From Pseudomonadota bacterium (GTDB lineage: Bacteria; Pseudomonadota; Gammaproteobacteria; Pseudomonadales; Moraxellaceae), in NCBI GenBank assembly GCA_023393635.1, contig JAEWKT010000016.1, positions 62,001 to 126,000 of the forward strand: a stretch of DNA of 64,000 bases. Direction: 5' to 3'. The translations under genes and the position numbers were made by a program. The notes beneath the pieces were generated by a model that ran no database searches, was not told where the DNA came from, and saw nothing but the letters and a program-made list of their open reading frames with translations. Below, piece after piece: positions 17,419 through 27,219 of the stretch. Each line of letters starts with the position of its first letter. Position 1 is the stretch's first letter.

Positions 17419-18453
17419 ATGGATGATGACCTTATGGAAACGCCAGTAAAAAATACAACCGTTCATCACGATCGAATGACCGTGAGCGATATGCCACTTT
17501 GGTACAACCGCATTTCCTGGGGAGCAATTTTTGCAGGTTTAGTGATTGCGCTTGCCGTGCAAATTTTACTTACTCTGTTAGGTGCAGCAATTGGCCTAAG
17601 CACTATTAACCCCGCTAGTGAAGCCAATCCAATGAATGGCATTGGCACTGGTGGTCTAATCTGGTTTACCATTAGCTCTATTATTTCTATGTTTCTGGGT
17701 GGTTGGGTAAGCGGTAAGCTTGCCAATGGCAACTTAAAAGATGGCATGTTGCATGGCCTGGTGGTTTGGGGTTTAGCCACTATTGTGACAATTTACCTAT
17801 TAACCACTGCAGTTGGACGCGTGGTTAGTGGTGTTGGTACCTTAGTGGGTGCTGGTTTAGCAGCTGGCGGTAGTGCCGTTGCAGCAGCTGGCCCTGATAT
17901 GGCTAATTCTGCCAAAGAAACCTTACGTAAAAATGGTTTTGATCTGGATAATATTAAAGCGGAAACCAAAACTATTTTGCGTCAAACAGGCAAACCAGAA
18001 TTACAACCAGAAAATCTGCGTACTCAAGCGCAACAAGCCACTAATCAGGCTACAGCCACTGCACAAGCTAATGCTGATACAGCACCCGCTCAACAAAATG
18101 CCAATATTGACCAATTAATGGATAATTTATTCCGCGATGGTCAAGATACTGTGCAAGCAGTTGACCGTGAAGCAGTAGTAAATGTTCTGGTTGCACGTGG
18201 CCAAACACAAGCTGAAGCTGAGCGTACTGTAGATGGCTGGATTGGTTCATATCAAACCGCACGTCAACAAATGCAGGCTGCCGAAGCAAAAGCCCGTCAA
18301 ATGGCCGATGACGCTGCTGCTGCTGCCGCGAAAGGCGCACTATGGGCATTTATTGCTTCTTTATTAGGTGCTATTGCTGCAGCTATTGGTGGTCGCATGT
18401 CTATTAAAACCATTGAAACTACTCGCACAACCACTACTCAATTACGTGACTAA
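17419..18453 (+). CDS. Multi-pass membrane protein of unknown function with long Ala/Gln-rich segment
   Basis: 344-residue predicted inner-membrane protein. The N-terminal ISWGAIFAGLVIALAVQ begins the first membrane helix (about 32-57), a motif seen in many uncharacterised membrane proteins. Further hydrophobic segments lie at about 72-93, 106-129 and 134-154 (Gly/Ala rich), and a last one at about 309-330. Between 155 and 308 is a soluble, Gln/Ala/Thr-rich region ending in a likely coiled coil with an alanine run. I can assign no function. Starts at 17419 and 17434 are both possible; neither has a strong ribosome-binding site. A terminator follows at 18497-18525. Confidence 0.75.
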   Translation: MDDDLMETPVKNTTVHHDRMTVSDMPLWYNRISWGAIFAGLVIALAVQILLTLLGAAIGLSTINPASEANPMNGIGTGGLIWFTISSIISMFLGGWVSGKLANGNLKDGMLHGLVVWGLATIVTIYLLTTAVGRVVSGVGTLVGAGLAAGGSAVAAAGPDMANSAKETLRKNGFDLDNIKAETKTILRQTGKPELQPENLRTQAQQATNQATATAQANADTAPAQQNANIDQLMDNLFRDGQDTVQAVDREAVVNVLVARGQTQAEAERTVDGWIGSYQTARQQMQAAEAKARQMADDAAAAAAKGALWAFIASLLGAIAAAIGGRMSIKTIETTRTTTTQLRD

Positions 18454-18757
18454 TTAGAGTTTAATAAATTAGTGCGGCCATCAATGTTTGAAACTTAAGG
18501 CGGAGTACCAGTTGCTCCGCTTTTTCATATTTATTTTATGTCAGAAGAACCAACGCCTGCTCCTTTTAGATGTCAGCTTTGATAAGCATTAAGTAAGCAA
18601 AATTAAAACTTTCCTGTTTAGATAAATAAAGTTGCATATATTCACCAGAACATCATAAAACTTTAAAAAGATTACTTTTTAACCTAATTTGTTTGCTTGT
18701 AGCCTTGTAATTTTAGTTTTAGGATAATTTTACTGAAAAAACAAAGAGGTAAAAGTG
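18454..18757. other. 304-bp AT-rich intergenic region
   Basis: Contains the terminator of the preceding gene near its left end and otherwise only AT-rich leader sequence for the secreted protein downstream. A GATAAT at 18723-18728 could be a -10 element, but I see no matching -35. No other gene or structured RNA is evident. Confidence 0.4.
18497..18525 (+). terminator. Rho-independent terminator after the membrane-protein gene
   Basis: GCGGAG (18500-18505) pairs with CTCCGC (18515-18520) across a 9-nt loop, extended by A-T and G-T pairs, followed by TTTTT. Confidence 0.75.
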
Positions 18758-19123
18758 ATGAAACTAGGTATGTGTCTTAGCGCAATAATATTGGGTAGTG
18801 CTGCATTGACTGGTGTAAGTAATGCCGCACCAACCAAATCAGGCGAAACTTTTCAATATAATGCTACGAAGCTTCAAAATGCATGTAAAGGCAAGTCACA
18901 AGGTAGCCCTGTCTCTATAGCCATGAATGGGGTAATTTTTAATGGCACCTGCGAAGTTCAGTATATGCCAAACGCACGTATGACCAATTTTGACCCTACT
19001 GAAACAGAGCAGGCTTGTAGCGGCCAGCAATCAAATGCCATGGTTAAAGCCACTGTCGATGGCAAAGAAATGGCTGGTAAATGTGTACTGGCTTATAAGA
19101 ACATTGGCCCTAACAATCAATAA
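18758..19123 (+). CDS. Small secreted protein with a duplicated cysteine motif
   Basis: 121-residue protein with a signal peptide that probably ends near residue 24 (VSNAA). The mature part holds two related halves of about 35 residues: LQNACKGK...GTCEVQY and TEQACSGQ...GKCVLAY. Each has two cysteines 20-24 residues apart around a VxxxxNG/VDGKEM segment, so each half likely forms one disulfide-closed unit. No known family is recognised. The ATG at 18758 has AGAGG 8 nt upstream; the adjacent GTG at 18755 is less likely. A strong hairpin terminator follows at 19149-19182. Confidence 0.75.
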   Translation: MKLGMCLSAIILGSAALTGVSNAAPTKSGETFQYNATKLQNACKGKSQGSPVSIAMNGVIFNGTCEVQYMPNARMTNFDPTETEQACSGQQSNAMVKATVDGKEMAGKCVLAYKNIGPNNQ

Positions 19124-19148
19124 AACCATCATATTGAAATATATTTTT

Positions 19149-19182
19149 AAGCCGAAGAACTTATGTGTTTCTTCGGCTTAAT
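19149..19182. terminator. Strong hairpin terminator, possibly bidirectional
   Basis: Perfect 11-bp stem AAGCCGAAGAA (19149-19159) / TTCTTCGGCTT (19169-19179) with a 9-nt loop. T-rich sequence follows on the plus side and A/T-rich sequence on the other. Confidence 0.8.
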
Positions 19183-19322
19183 TACTTCTTTAAGTGATTT
19201 TAGGCTTTAAAGCACGTTACATCCTAAAACCATTATAAATCTCGTTAAACCCTCCCTCGTCCTTTCAAAATCTGCTAGCCTTAAAGCACGTCATTTAGTC
19301 AATGTAATCAGCCGAATTCAAT

Positions 19323-20597
19323 ATGCTGCATTTTTTCCATACCTCAGACTGGCATTTGGGACAGTTTTTTTATAATCATTCACGCCATTATGAGCATGAG
19401 TGTTTTTTGGCGTGGTTATTAGAACAACTGGTCGAACATCAACCCGATGCATTGCTGATTGCAGGTGATATTTTTGATGTGGTCAATCCCTCGACTGCTG
19501 CACTCAAACAATTAAATCAATTTATTGCCGCCGCCCACCAACAGGTGAGTCATCTACAAATTTTAATGATTGCAGGCAACCATGATTCTGGCCATCGACT
19601 GGAACAAGTGGAGCCTTTGCTGGCCAAATATAATGCGCATGTGGTGGGCATTGTCGAGTGGCAAGAAGACAACAGTTTAAATTTTGACAAATTATTACGC
19701 CCCATTGTTAATGCACAAGGCGTGGTGACAGCCTGGTGTATTGCGCTACCTTATTTGCGTCCTGCCGAAATTACAGGCAATGGGCAGGATTATCAAGACA
19801 CCGCCAGTGCCACCAAAAAGTTATATAAGCAATTAATTGCAGAAGCACAGCGACGTAAAACGCCAGAACAATCCTTACTACTGATGACGCACGCCCATAT
19901 GCAAGGTGGGACAAGTTCTGAATCTGAGCGGCCTATAGTCATTGGCAATGCCGAAGCGTTATCGACTGATTTATTTCACCCTGATATTCAGTATGTGGCC
20001 CTGGGACATTTGCACCGTCCGCAACATATTGAGCAAGCACATATCCGTTACAGTGGCTCACCTATTCCCTTATCATTTAGCGAAATTAATTATCCGCATC
20101 AAGTGCTTAAAGTGCAGCTTAAAGTACAAAGTGCCGCAGTGATTGAGCCATTGCATGTGCCACGCAAAGTGCCATTATTTAAGCTAAAAGGCAGCCTTAA
20201 TGATGTGCTGGAAAAAACCAGAAAACTGGATACTTGCAATCCCCTACCCTTGGCACAACAAGCTTTTGTGGATATTGAATACTACAGCGACACCCCACCG
20301 CCACCCGATTTTAGGCAACAAATAGAAGCCGCTTTACCTAAAGATAATTATCGACTGGTGCGCCTAAGCCGTATGGCAAAACCTGCAAGTGCTGTGGTTG
20401 CGGAGAATGCACAACTTACGGCAATAGAACCACCCACGCCCAGCGAATTATTTAAACAACTCTGGCAGCAACAAGGTTATCAGGATGATCAACAGGTTCT
20501 AAAGGATTTTCACCAGTTATTTCATCAGGCAGAACAACAAGAAAATGCAGAAACCAGCCAGAATCGTCTAAGCACATCCCCTGCTAAACCTGCATAG
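19323..20597 (+). CDS. sbcD: Nuclease SbcCD subunit D
   Basis: Mre11-type metallophosphoesterase of the SbcCD complex, which cuts hairpins and palindromes and trims protein-blocked DNA ends. The manganese-site motifs occur in order: HTSDWHLGQ (about 6-14), AGDIFDVVNP, AGNHDSGHR (about 88-96), MTHAHMQGG and ALGHLHRPQ. The C-terminal part, about 270-424, contains the SbcC-binding and capping region and ends in a Gln/Glu-rich tail. The length is in the normal range of 400-425. sbcC follows after 8 bp, so the two subunits are co-transcribed and made together. Confidence 0.96.
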   Translation: MLHFFHTSDWHLGQFFYNHSRHYEHECFLAWLLEQLVEHQPDALLIAGDIFDVVNPSTAALKQLNQFIAAAHQQVSHLQILMIAGNHDSGHRLEQVEPLLAKYNAHVVGIVEWQEDNSLNFDKLLRPIVNAQGVVTAWCIALPYLRPAEITGNGQDYQDTASATKKLYKQLIAEAQRRKTPEQSLLLMTHAHMQGGTSSESERPIVIGNAEALSTDLFHPDIQYVALGHLHRPQHIEQAHIRYSGSPIPLSFSEINYPHQVLKVQLKVQSAAVIEPLHVPRKVPLFKLKGSLNDVLEKTRKLDTCNPLPLAQQAFVDIEYYSDTPPPPDFRQQIEAALPKDNYRLVRLSRMAKPASAVVAENAQLTAIEPPTPSELFKQLWQQQGYQDDQQVLKDFHQLFHQAEQQENAETSQNRLSTSPAKPA

Positions 20598-20605
20598 GCG
20601 GCCAT

Positions 20606-23600
20606 ATGAAAATTTTAAGTTTACGCTTAAGTAATCTGGCCTCGATTACGGGCGAACATTGCATCAACTTTGAACAGGCACCCCTTAAAAATGCAGGCTT
20701 AATTGCCATTACAGGCATTACAGGTGCTGGTAAAACCACGCTGCTCGATGCCATTTGTCTGGCGTTATTTGACCAGATTCCGCGCCTGCAAAATGCTGAA
20801 GTCAATAAAAAAATTATTGATGCCAGTGGTGATGATATTCAGGTGAACTCCACAGTAAATATTTTACGCCGTGGCTGTGTGCAAGGGTTTGCTGAAGTTG
20901 AGTTTATTGCGCAAGACTACAAGCACTATTTGGCACGCTGGGAAGTTAAACGTGCCCGCCTAAAAGCCAATGGACGTATCCAGCCTGTACAGCGTAGTTT
21001 GCGCTGTGTCACGGATGACCAACTGATTACCGAGCGCAGCAAAGAATGTAATGAGCGTATGGTTAAATTATTGGGCTTAGATTTTAACCAGTTTACCCGT
21101 GCTGTATTACTGGCACAGTCGGAAGTGACTGCATTTTTAAAAGCCAAAGACAATGAACGTGCTGATTTACTTGAGTACTTAACCAATTCAGATATTTATT
21201 CGCGTATTGGCATGGCATCTTTTGCAGCCACCAAGCAGGCACGCGAAAAAGTAGAAGCCATCGAAAAAAAGATGGGCGACCAACTGCCTTTAACTAAAGA
21301 AGAACGCCAAAGCTTACTACAACAACTTGAAGCTACCCAGCAACAGCTTGTGCAATTACAGCAAGCGCAGCAGCATCATAAAAAACAAATCGATTGGTAT
21401 ACCCAGCAGCAGCAACTTGAGCAAAATATTGCTCAGCAAAAAGAGTTATTAACTACCGCACAAAATCAACTCAATGACTTTGAGCCTCAGCTTATTTTTT
21501 TAAAGCAGCTTGAGAAATTTGAACCGATTCGCGCCAGTTTTATTCAGGTTCAGCAATTAAGACAACATGAAACTGAATTATTAAAAACTCAGCAACAATG
21601 CCAGCAACAGGCTCAATTATTAGCGCAGCAACTTGAACAACAACAGCAACACTATCAGCAGCAGCTCAATGCACATAATACCTTGCAACAGCAGCATCAA
21701 CAGCTTAAACCGCAACTGCATATTGCCAGTCAGTATGAACACACGCTTAGCAACTTAAATGAGCATATTGGGCAGCAGCAAAATAAATTAGACCAATTAA
21801 CTGGCCAGCTCACGCCTAAACTTGAGCAGCAAACTCAACTGCAACAGCAGCAAGACAGTTTAAAAACTGCACTTAGCCAGCAACAACAGATTTTGCAGCA
21901 AACCCAGGACCTTGCCTTATTTGATGCAGAGCCACAAGCTGCCACTCATAGCCTGCAAAAAGCAGCCAAGTTGCGCACAGCGCTACAGCAGCAACAAGCC
22001 GATATTTTTAACAATGATATTGCTAGCCAACAGCAACAGCTACAAAACATACGCCAGCAACTAGATATTTTACTCAAACAGCACGGCAGTCTTGACCGTG
22101 TTGAGCAGCAATTATTGCATACCCAGCAACAGCTAGAGAGCCAGCACAAGCATTTATCATCCTGTGAGCGGATTGGTGACCAGCTCAAACAATGGCTAAA
22201 AGTAGAACAACACATTGATGAGTTACAGCAGCAACATACCAACCAGCAACAACAATACGAGCCGTTGCAGTTAACAATTCAACAGGCCAAACAACACACT
22301 CAACAGGCTGAAGTACAGCTAAAAACCACGCAGCAGTTGGTGCGCGAGCAACGACTATTAACGACTCAAAGTGCTAAAGATTTGCGTCAGCAACTTAAGC
22401 CGCAGCAGCCTTGCATGGTTTGTGGTAGCACTGAGCATCCATTTTATGACCCGCAAAATTTACTCAATGCCCTAAACCAGCAACTTGATAGTCAAGAGCA
22501 GCAAGCTGAAATTGCCTTGCAACAAGCACGTGAGCACGAATTACAGCATCAGCACAATTTAACCCAGCTACAAAGTAATCTTGCGCAATTAACCAGCCGC
22601 CAGCAGCAACTACAACAAGACAAACAACATATTTTAAATGAAATTAACCATATCAGCCCCAAGTTCTATCAACGCTTGGCAGACAAACTAGAACTTGGTG
22701 TTGCCCAGCAAACACTAAAAGATATTCAGGATAAATTACACAGCACCAAAACCAGTTTAGAGCAGCAATGCCAGCAACAACAAGGTCAGCTTAAAGCATG
22801 GCAACAACTAGAAAAACAACAGGAACAATGTCATCAATTATTAGAAAAACGACAGGAACTGGCCTGCCTTGAGCAACAAACTATCTGCTTATTAAATGAA
22901 CCACTCAATCAACAATGGCAGCAAGACTGCAATGCAGCGCAACGCGAGCTTTTGCAACATATTGAGCAACGTCAGCAAGCACATTTATTATTAAAGCAGT
23001 TAAATGAACAAATTATTCATGTACAGCAAGCCCTGATCCCACTAAATACAAGCATCGGGCATGAGCAAACCCAGCTCAACGACTTACAGCAACAACTAAA
23101 TCAGCAGCAAGCACAGCAGACGCAGACGCAACAACAACTGCATGCACTATTTAAGCAGTATGCAACCCCTTTTAGCATCAGCTCAAGTACGGACTGGCAA
23201 CAGCAGCTTGAACAGCAAGTCCAGCTACAGCAGCATGCTCTTGAGCAGGCCAGTCAGCAAGTCCAGCACACTGAAAAAGACCATCTTAAACAACAGCAAC
23301 AACTGGATTATTTACAACAGGATTTGGCCAAAAATCAGCTTAGTCTAATGCAAACCAGTCAGCAGATTCAGCAGTGGCAGCAAGCACAAGCAAGTACCTG
23401 GCAGCAGGGTGACATTGAACAACTACTACAATGCGACTATGTCCATAAACAACAACTGCAACAACAGCAGCAAAATTTACAGCAAAATTTGCAACAGGCA
23501 CTCAACACCTTGGGTGTTTATGAGCAGCAACGTCAACAACATCATGCTAGTCAACCTGAACTTACTCAGGCAGAACTACAGCACAGTCTGCTGGAACTTG

Positions 23601-24226
23601 CTCAAACCGCACAACAACTGGATGAGCAATGCACCGCCTTAAAAGTTAAAAAAATGCAGGACGAGCAACAACAGCTTCAAGCAACGCAATATATGACTCA
23701 ACTTGAAAAAGCCAAGGCTGAGTATCATCGCTGGGATAAAATATCTAGCCTCATTGGTGATGCCAAAGGCGCAACCTTTAAAAAGTTAGCCCAACAATTT
23801 CATTTGCAAATGCTGGTCGAGCTGGCCAATCAGCAACTGGCAGCACTCACACCACGTTATCAATTACGTTGTATTGAAGACTCGCTTGGCTTAACCATTG
23901 TTGATCATTATATGAATGATGAAGTACGACCTGTACTGTCACTCTCAGGTGGTGAAAGCTTTTTAGTATCGCTAGCGTTAGCGTTAGGCATTGCCAATAT
24001 GGCATCTGGCACCACCAAGCTTGAATCACTATTTATTGATGAAGGCTTTGGCACGCTGGATCAAAGTTCACTGCATATTGTGATGGACGCATTGGATCGC
24101 CTGCAAAGCCAGGGCCGCAAGGTAGTCTTAATTTCGCATATTGCAGATATGCATGAGCGTATTCCTGTCAAAATTCAGGTCATTCCACAGGGTTCTGGGG
24201 CGAGTAAAATTGAAGTGGTGGGATGA
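20606..24226 (+). CDS. sbcC: Nuclease SbcCD subunit C (Rad50-like ATPase), glutamine-rich
   Basis: Rad50/SMC-family ATPase of SbcCD. Walker A is GITGAGKTTLLDAI near residue 38; the ABC signature SLSGGESFLVSLALALG and Walker B LFIDEGFGTLD lie near residues 1110-1155. Between them are two long coiled-coil arms meeting at a zinc hook, PCMVCG, at about residues 602-606, almost exactly mid-protein (1206 aa). The arms are extraordinarily rich in glutamine, with many QQQ and QQQQ runs encoded by mixed CAA and CAG. The 3' end overlaps the convergent yggS by 47 bp. Confidence 0.96.
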   Translation: MKILSLRLSNLASITGEHCINFEQAPLKNAGLIAITGITGAGKTTLLDAICLALFDQIPRLQNAEVNKKIIDASGDDIQVNSTVNILRRGCVQGFAEVEFIAQDYKHYLARWEVKRARLKANGRIQPVQRSLRCVTDDQLITERSKECNERMVKLLGLDFNQFTRAVLLAQSEVTAFLKAKDNERADLLEYLTNSDIYSRIGMASFAATKQAREKVEAIEKKMGDQLPLTKEERQSLLQQLEATQQQLVQLQQAQQHHKKQIDWYTQQQQLEQNIAQQKELLTTAQNQLNDFEPQLIFLKQLEKFEPIRASFIQVQQLRQHETELLKTQQQCQQQAQLLAQQLEQQQQHYQQQLNAHNTLQQQHQQLKPQLHIASQYEHTLSNLNEHIGQQQNKLDQLTGQLTPKLEQQTQLQQQQDSLKTALSQQQQILQQTQDLALFDAEPQAATHSLQKAAKLRTALQQQQADIFNNDIASQQQQLQNIRQQLDILLKQHGSLDRVEQQLLHTQQQLESQHKHLSSCERIGDQLKQWLKVEQHIDELQQQHTNQQQQYEPLQLTIQQAKQHTQQAEVQLKTTQQLVREQRLLTTQSAKDLRQQLKPQQPCMVCGSTEHPFYDPQNLLNALNQQLDSQEQQAEIALQQAREHELQHQHNLTQLQSNLAQLTSRQQQLQQDKQHILNEINHISPKFYQRLADKLELGVAQQTLKDIQDKLHSTKTSLEQQCQQQQGQLKAWQQLEKQQEQCHQLLEKRQELACLEQQTICLLNEPLNQQWQQDCNAAQRELLQHIEQRQQAHLLLKQLNEQIIHVQQALIPLNTSIGHEQTQLNDLQQQLNQQQAQQTQTQQQLHALFKQYATPFSISSSTDWQQQLEQQVQLQQHALEQASQQVQHTEKDHLKQQQQLDYLQQDLAKNQLSLMQTSQQIQQWQQAQASTWQQGDIEQLLQCDYVHKQQLQQQQQNLQQNLQQALNTLGVYEQQRQQHHASQPELTQAELQHSLLELAQTAQQLDEQCTALKVKKMQDEQQQLQATQYMTQLEKAKAEYHRWDKISSLIGDAKGATFKKLAQQFHLQMLVELANQQLAALTPRYQLRCIEDSLGLTIVDHYMNDEVRPVLSLSGGESFLVSLALALGIANMASGTTKLESLFIDEGFGTLDQSSLHIVMDALDRLQSQGRKVVLISHIADMHERIPVKIQVIPQGSGASKIEVVG

Positions 24227-24914
24227 CTCTGTGAAGGAATTGTCTTGCTCCAAACAACGCTGTCCCTACCCGCACCATCGTTGAACCTGCTGCAATTGCT
24301 TCCTTTAAATCACCTGACATGCCCATGCTTAAGGTATCCCAGTGTTCAGGCTTTGCATGACTTTTTTTAACATCATTAAATAAGTTTTTAGCATCCTTAA
24401 AAGCAACACTATTCCCAGCCTTGGGAATCACCATTAAGCCGCGCAATTTAATATGTGGCAGCATACTCATTTGCCTAACCAGCTCTGGCACATCGGAAGG
24501 CGCACAGCCATCTTTGCTCTCCTGCCCATCAATATTGACCTGAATGCAAATATTTAAATCAGCTAAGTTTTCAGGCCGCTGACTGGATAATCGTTCAGCA
24601 ATAATAAGGCGATCCACACCATGCACCCAGTCAAAATGCATTGCCAGTGGTTTGGTTTTATTACGTTGCACATGACCTATAAAATGCCACTCAATATCTA
24701 AATCCTGCAATTCTTCTTGCTTGGTCAAGGCTTCTTGTAAATAGTTTTCACCAAAGCTGCGCTGGCCTGCCGCATACATATCGCGCAGTACTGTCGCTGG
24801 ATGAGTTTTAGATACTGCCAAAAGTTGAACCGCATCAACCTTTCTTGCATTTTTTTCGCATGCGGTAGCAATTTCGCTGAGTATGTATTGCCGTTTTACT
24901 ACAAAATCAGTCAT
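24180..24914 (-). CDS. yggS: YggS-family pyridoxal-phosphate homeostasis protein
   Basis: PLP-binding alanine-racemase-like barrel without known catalysis; family members keep free PLP and some amino- and keto-acid pools in balance. The PLP lysine is in LLAVSKTHP near residue 33, followed by FGENYLQEA, WHFIGHVQRNK, the substrate-side VNIDGQESKDG, GLMVIP, LSMGMSGDLKEAI and VRVGTALFGAR for the phosphate. Family proteins usually end just after FGAR, but here about 18 extra residues run into the antisense of sbcC's 3' end. It is divergent from pilT, a typical neighbour across gammaproteobacteria. Confidence 0.94.
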   Translation of the reverse strand: MTDFVVKRQYILSEIATACEKNARKVDAVQLLAVSKTHPATVLRDMYAAGQRSFGENYLQEALTKQEELQDLDIEWHFIGHVQRNKTKPLAMHFDWVHGVDRLIIAERLSSQRPENLADLNICIQVNIDGQESKDGCAPSDVPELVRQMSMLPHIKLRGLMVIPKAGNSVAFKDAKNLFNDVKKSHAKPEHWDTLSMGMSGDLKEAIAAGSTMVRVGTALFGARQFLHRVIPPLQFYSPQNPVE

Positions 24915-25035
24915 GATCTACCTATAGATAAAAGACGCGATGGAATGTGCTTTATGAGTCCCGCATAAACTTCTTATGCTGTGCCGCTCATTTGTCATTT
25001 TAACCATCAATTTGCTTTCGTATGCCGAGGTTTAC

Positions 25036-26073
25036 ATGGATATTACCGAATTACTTGCCTTTTCTGCCAAAAATGGAGCCTCTGACTTACATTTATCCGC
25101 AGGCCTGCCTCCCATGATTCGGGTAGATGGTGAAGTAAGGCGCATTAATTTGCCTGCAATGGAACATAAAGAAGTCCATCGCCTTATTTATGACATCATG
25201 AATGATAAGCAACGTCGTGACTATGAAGAATTTTTAGAAACTGACTTTTCATTTGAAGTACCAGGTATTGCCCGTTTTCGTGTTAACGCTTTTAACCAGA
25301 ATCGTGGTGCTGGTGCGGTATTTCGTACCATTCCATCCAAAGTGCTCACGCTTGATGATTTAGGCTTAGGTCAAATTTTTAAAGATATTAGTGACTATCC
25401 GCGTGGCATTGTACTGGTCACTGGCCCAACAGGTTCGGGTAAATCCACCACGCTTGCAGCCATGCTCGATTATATTAATAACAATCGTTTTGATCATATT
25501 TTAACTGTAGAAGATCCAATTGAATTTGTGCATACGCCAAAGAAATGCCTGATTAACCAGCGTGAAGTTCATCGTGATACGCATGGCTTTAGTGCCGCGC
25601 TACGCTCTGCCTTACGTGAAGATCCAGATATTATTCTGGTAGGTGAGATGCGTGACTTGGAAACCATTCGCCTGGCACTCACTGCCGCAGAAACAGGTCA
25701 CTTGGTTTTTGGTACATTGCACACCACTTCTGCGGCCAAAACTATTGACCGTGTGGTTGACGTATTCCCTGCTGAAGAAAAAGATATGGTGCGCTCCATG
25801 TTGTCGGAGTCCCTGCAAGCGGTAATCTCGCAAACGCTACTCAAGAAAAATGGTGGTGGCCGTGTGGCAGCACATGAAATTATGATTGGTATTCCAGCCA
25901 TTCGTAACTTAATCCGTGAAAACAAAGTGGCACAAATGTACTCTGCCATTCAAACAGGCGCAGGTTATGGCATGACCACGCTGGATCAAAGCCTAAAAAC
26001 ACTGGTAGCCAAAGGCGTCATTAGCCCTGCGGTGGCACGTAGTGCAGCCAAAACCCCAGAAAGCTTTATTTAA
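25036..26073 (+). CDS. pilT: Type IV pilus retraction ATPase PilT
   Basis: Hexameric secretion-superfamily ATPase that depolymerises type IV pili, driving twitching motility and DNA uptake. The N-terminal domain starts MDITELLAFSAKNGASDLHLSAG. Walker A is GPTGSGKST, the Asp box LTVEDPIEFVH, Walker B DPDIILVGEMRD, and the His box AETGHLVFGTLHT. The conserved AIRNLIRE retraction motif is near residue 290. I start at 25036, which aligns with family members and has GAGG upstream, rather than an ATG at 24976. Length 345. pilU follows after 21 bp. Confidence 0.97.
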   Translation: MDITELLAFSAKNGASDLHLSAGLPPMIRVDGEVRRINLPAMEHKEVHRLIYDIMNDKQRRDYEEFLETDFSFEVPGIARFRVNAFNQNRGAGAVFRTIPSKVLTLDDLGLGQIFKDISDYPRGIVLVTGPTGSGKSTTLAAMLDYINNNRFDHILTVEDPIEFVHTPKKCLINQREVHRDTHGFSAALRSALREDPDIILVGEMRDLETIRLALTAAETGHLVFGTLHTTSAAKTIDRVVDVFPAEEKDMVRSMLSESLQAVISQTLLKKNGGGRVAAHEIMIGIPAIRNLIRENKVAQMYSAIQTGAGYGMTTLDQSLKTLVAKGVISPAVARSAAKTPESFI

Positions 26074-26094
26074 ACTAGATTATCGAGACGGGTC

Positions 26095-27219
26095 ATGGAA
26101 TTTAATGATTTATTGCGGCTAATGGTCGAAAAAAACGCATCTGATCTTTTTGTGACCGCAGGTGTTGCGCCGTCAATGAAAATTAATGGCAAAATTATAC
26201 CAGTCACCAAAACAGCATTGTCAGGCGAGGTGGTTGGCCAGCTGATTCATAGCGTCATGACTGAAAAGCAGCAACAGGAATTTCACGATACCCGTGAGTG
26301 TAACTTTGCCATTACCGATAAAGATGAAACAGCGCGTTTCCGTGTCAGTGCTTTTGTACAACGGGATATGCCAGGCATGGTGTTGCGTCGTATTGAAACC
26401 AAAATTCCTTCCGTTGAAGAATTAAAGCTGCCTACCATTATCAAAGATCTAGCCATGACTAAGCGTGGCATTATTATCTTTGTTGGCGCAACGGGTACAG
26501 GTAAATCGACCTCTTTGGCTTCGATGATTGGACACCGCAATAAAAATTCACGCGGCCATATCATTACTATTGAAGACCCCATTGAATTTGTACACCAGCA
26601 TGCAGGCTGTATTATCACCCAGCGTGAAGTCGGTATTGATACCGATTCATTTGAAATTGCCCTTAAAAATACGCTACGCCAGGCACCCGATGTCATCTTG
26701 ATTGGTGAAATTCGTACCCGCGAAGTCATGGACTATGCCATTGCGTTTGCTGAAACGGGACATTTGGTACTGGCCACCCTACACGCCAACAACGCCAACC
26801 AGGCACTGGATCGTATCATTCACTTTTTTGAATCTGACCGTCATAACCAGCTTTATATGGATTTATCACTGAACCTAAAAGGTCTGGTGGCACAGCAACT
26901 CATTCCTACGCCAGATGGCAAATCACGCCGCGCCTGTATTGAAGTGTTAATTAATACACCGTTAGTATCAGATTACATTCGTAAGGGCGAAATTCATGAA
27001 ATTAAAAACGTCATGAAACGCTCACGTGAACTGGGCATGCAAACGTTTGACCAGGCATTATATGATTTGTATTTAAGTGGTGAAATTACTTATGATGACG
27101 CCATTAAGCATGCCGATGCGCCAAACGATCTGCGCTTAATGATTAAACTGGGCAAAAATGCGGACACCCGTTTTCTGGATCAGGCCACCAAGGGCTTAGC
27201 CATTGAAGATAGTGAATAA
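26095..27219 (+). CDS. pilU: PilT-dependent accessory retraction ATPase PilU
   Basis: Paralogue of PilT that assists high-force pilus retraction. It shares the secretion-ATPase layout: MEFNDLLRLMVEKNASDLFVTAG at the N-terminus, Walker A GATGTGKSTSL, ITIEDPIEFVH, APDVILIGEIRTREVM and FAETGHLVLATLHANN. The C-terminal segment after VMKRSRELGMQTFDQAL is longer than in PilT, giving 374 residues, typical for PilU. It is translated from the same operon as pilT. A hairpin at 27301-27333 lies between it and the convergent fur. Confidence 0.96.
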   Translation: MEFNDLLRLMVEKNASDLFVTAGVAPSMKINGKIIPVTKTALSGEVVGQLIHSVMTEKQQQEFHDTRECNFAITDKDETARFRVSAFVQRDMPGMVLRRIETKIPSVEELKLPTIIKDLAMTKRGIIIFVGATGTGKSTSLASMIGHRNKNSRGHIITIEDPIEFVHQHAGCIITQREVGIDTDSFEIALKNTLRQAPDVILIGEIRTREVMDYAIAFAETGHLVLATLHANNANQALDRIIHFFESDRHNQLYMDLSLNLKGLVAQQLIPTPDGKSRRACIEVLINTPLVSDYIRKGEIHEIKNVMKRSRELGMQTFDQALYDLYLSGEITYDDAIKHADAPNDLRLMIKLGKNADTRFLDQATKGLAIEDSE

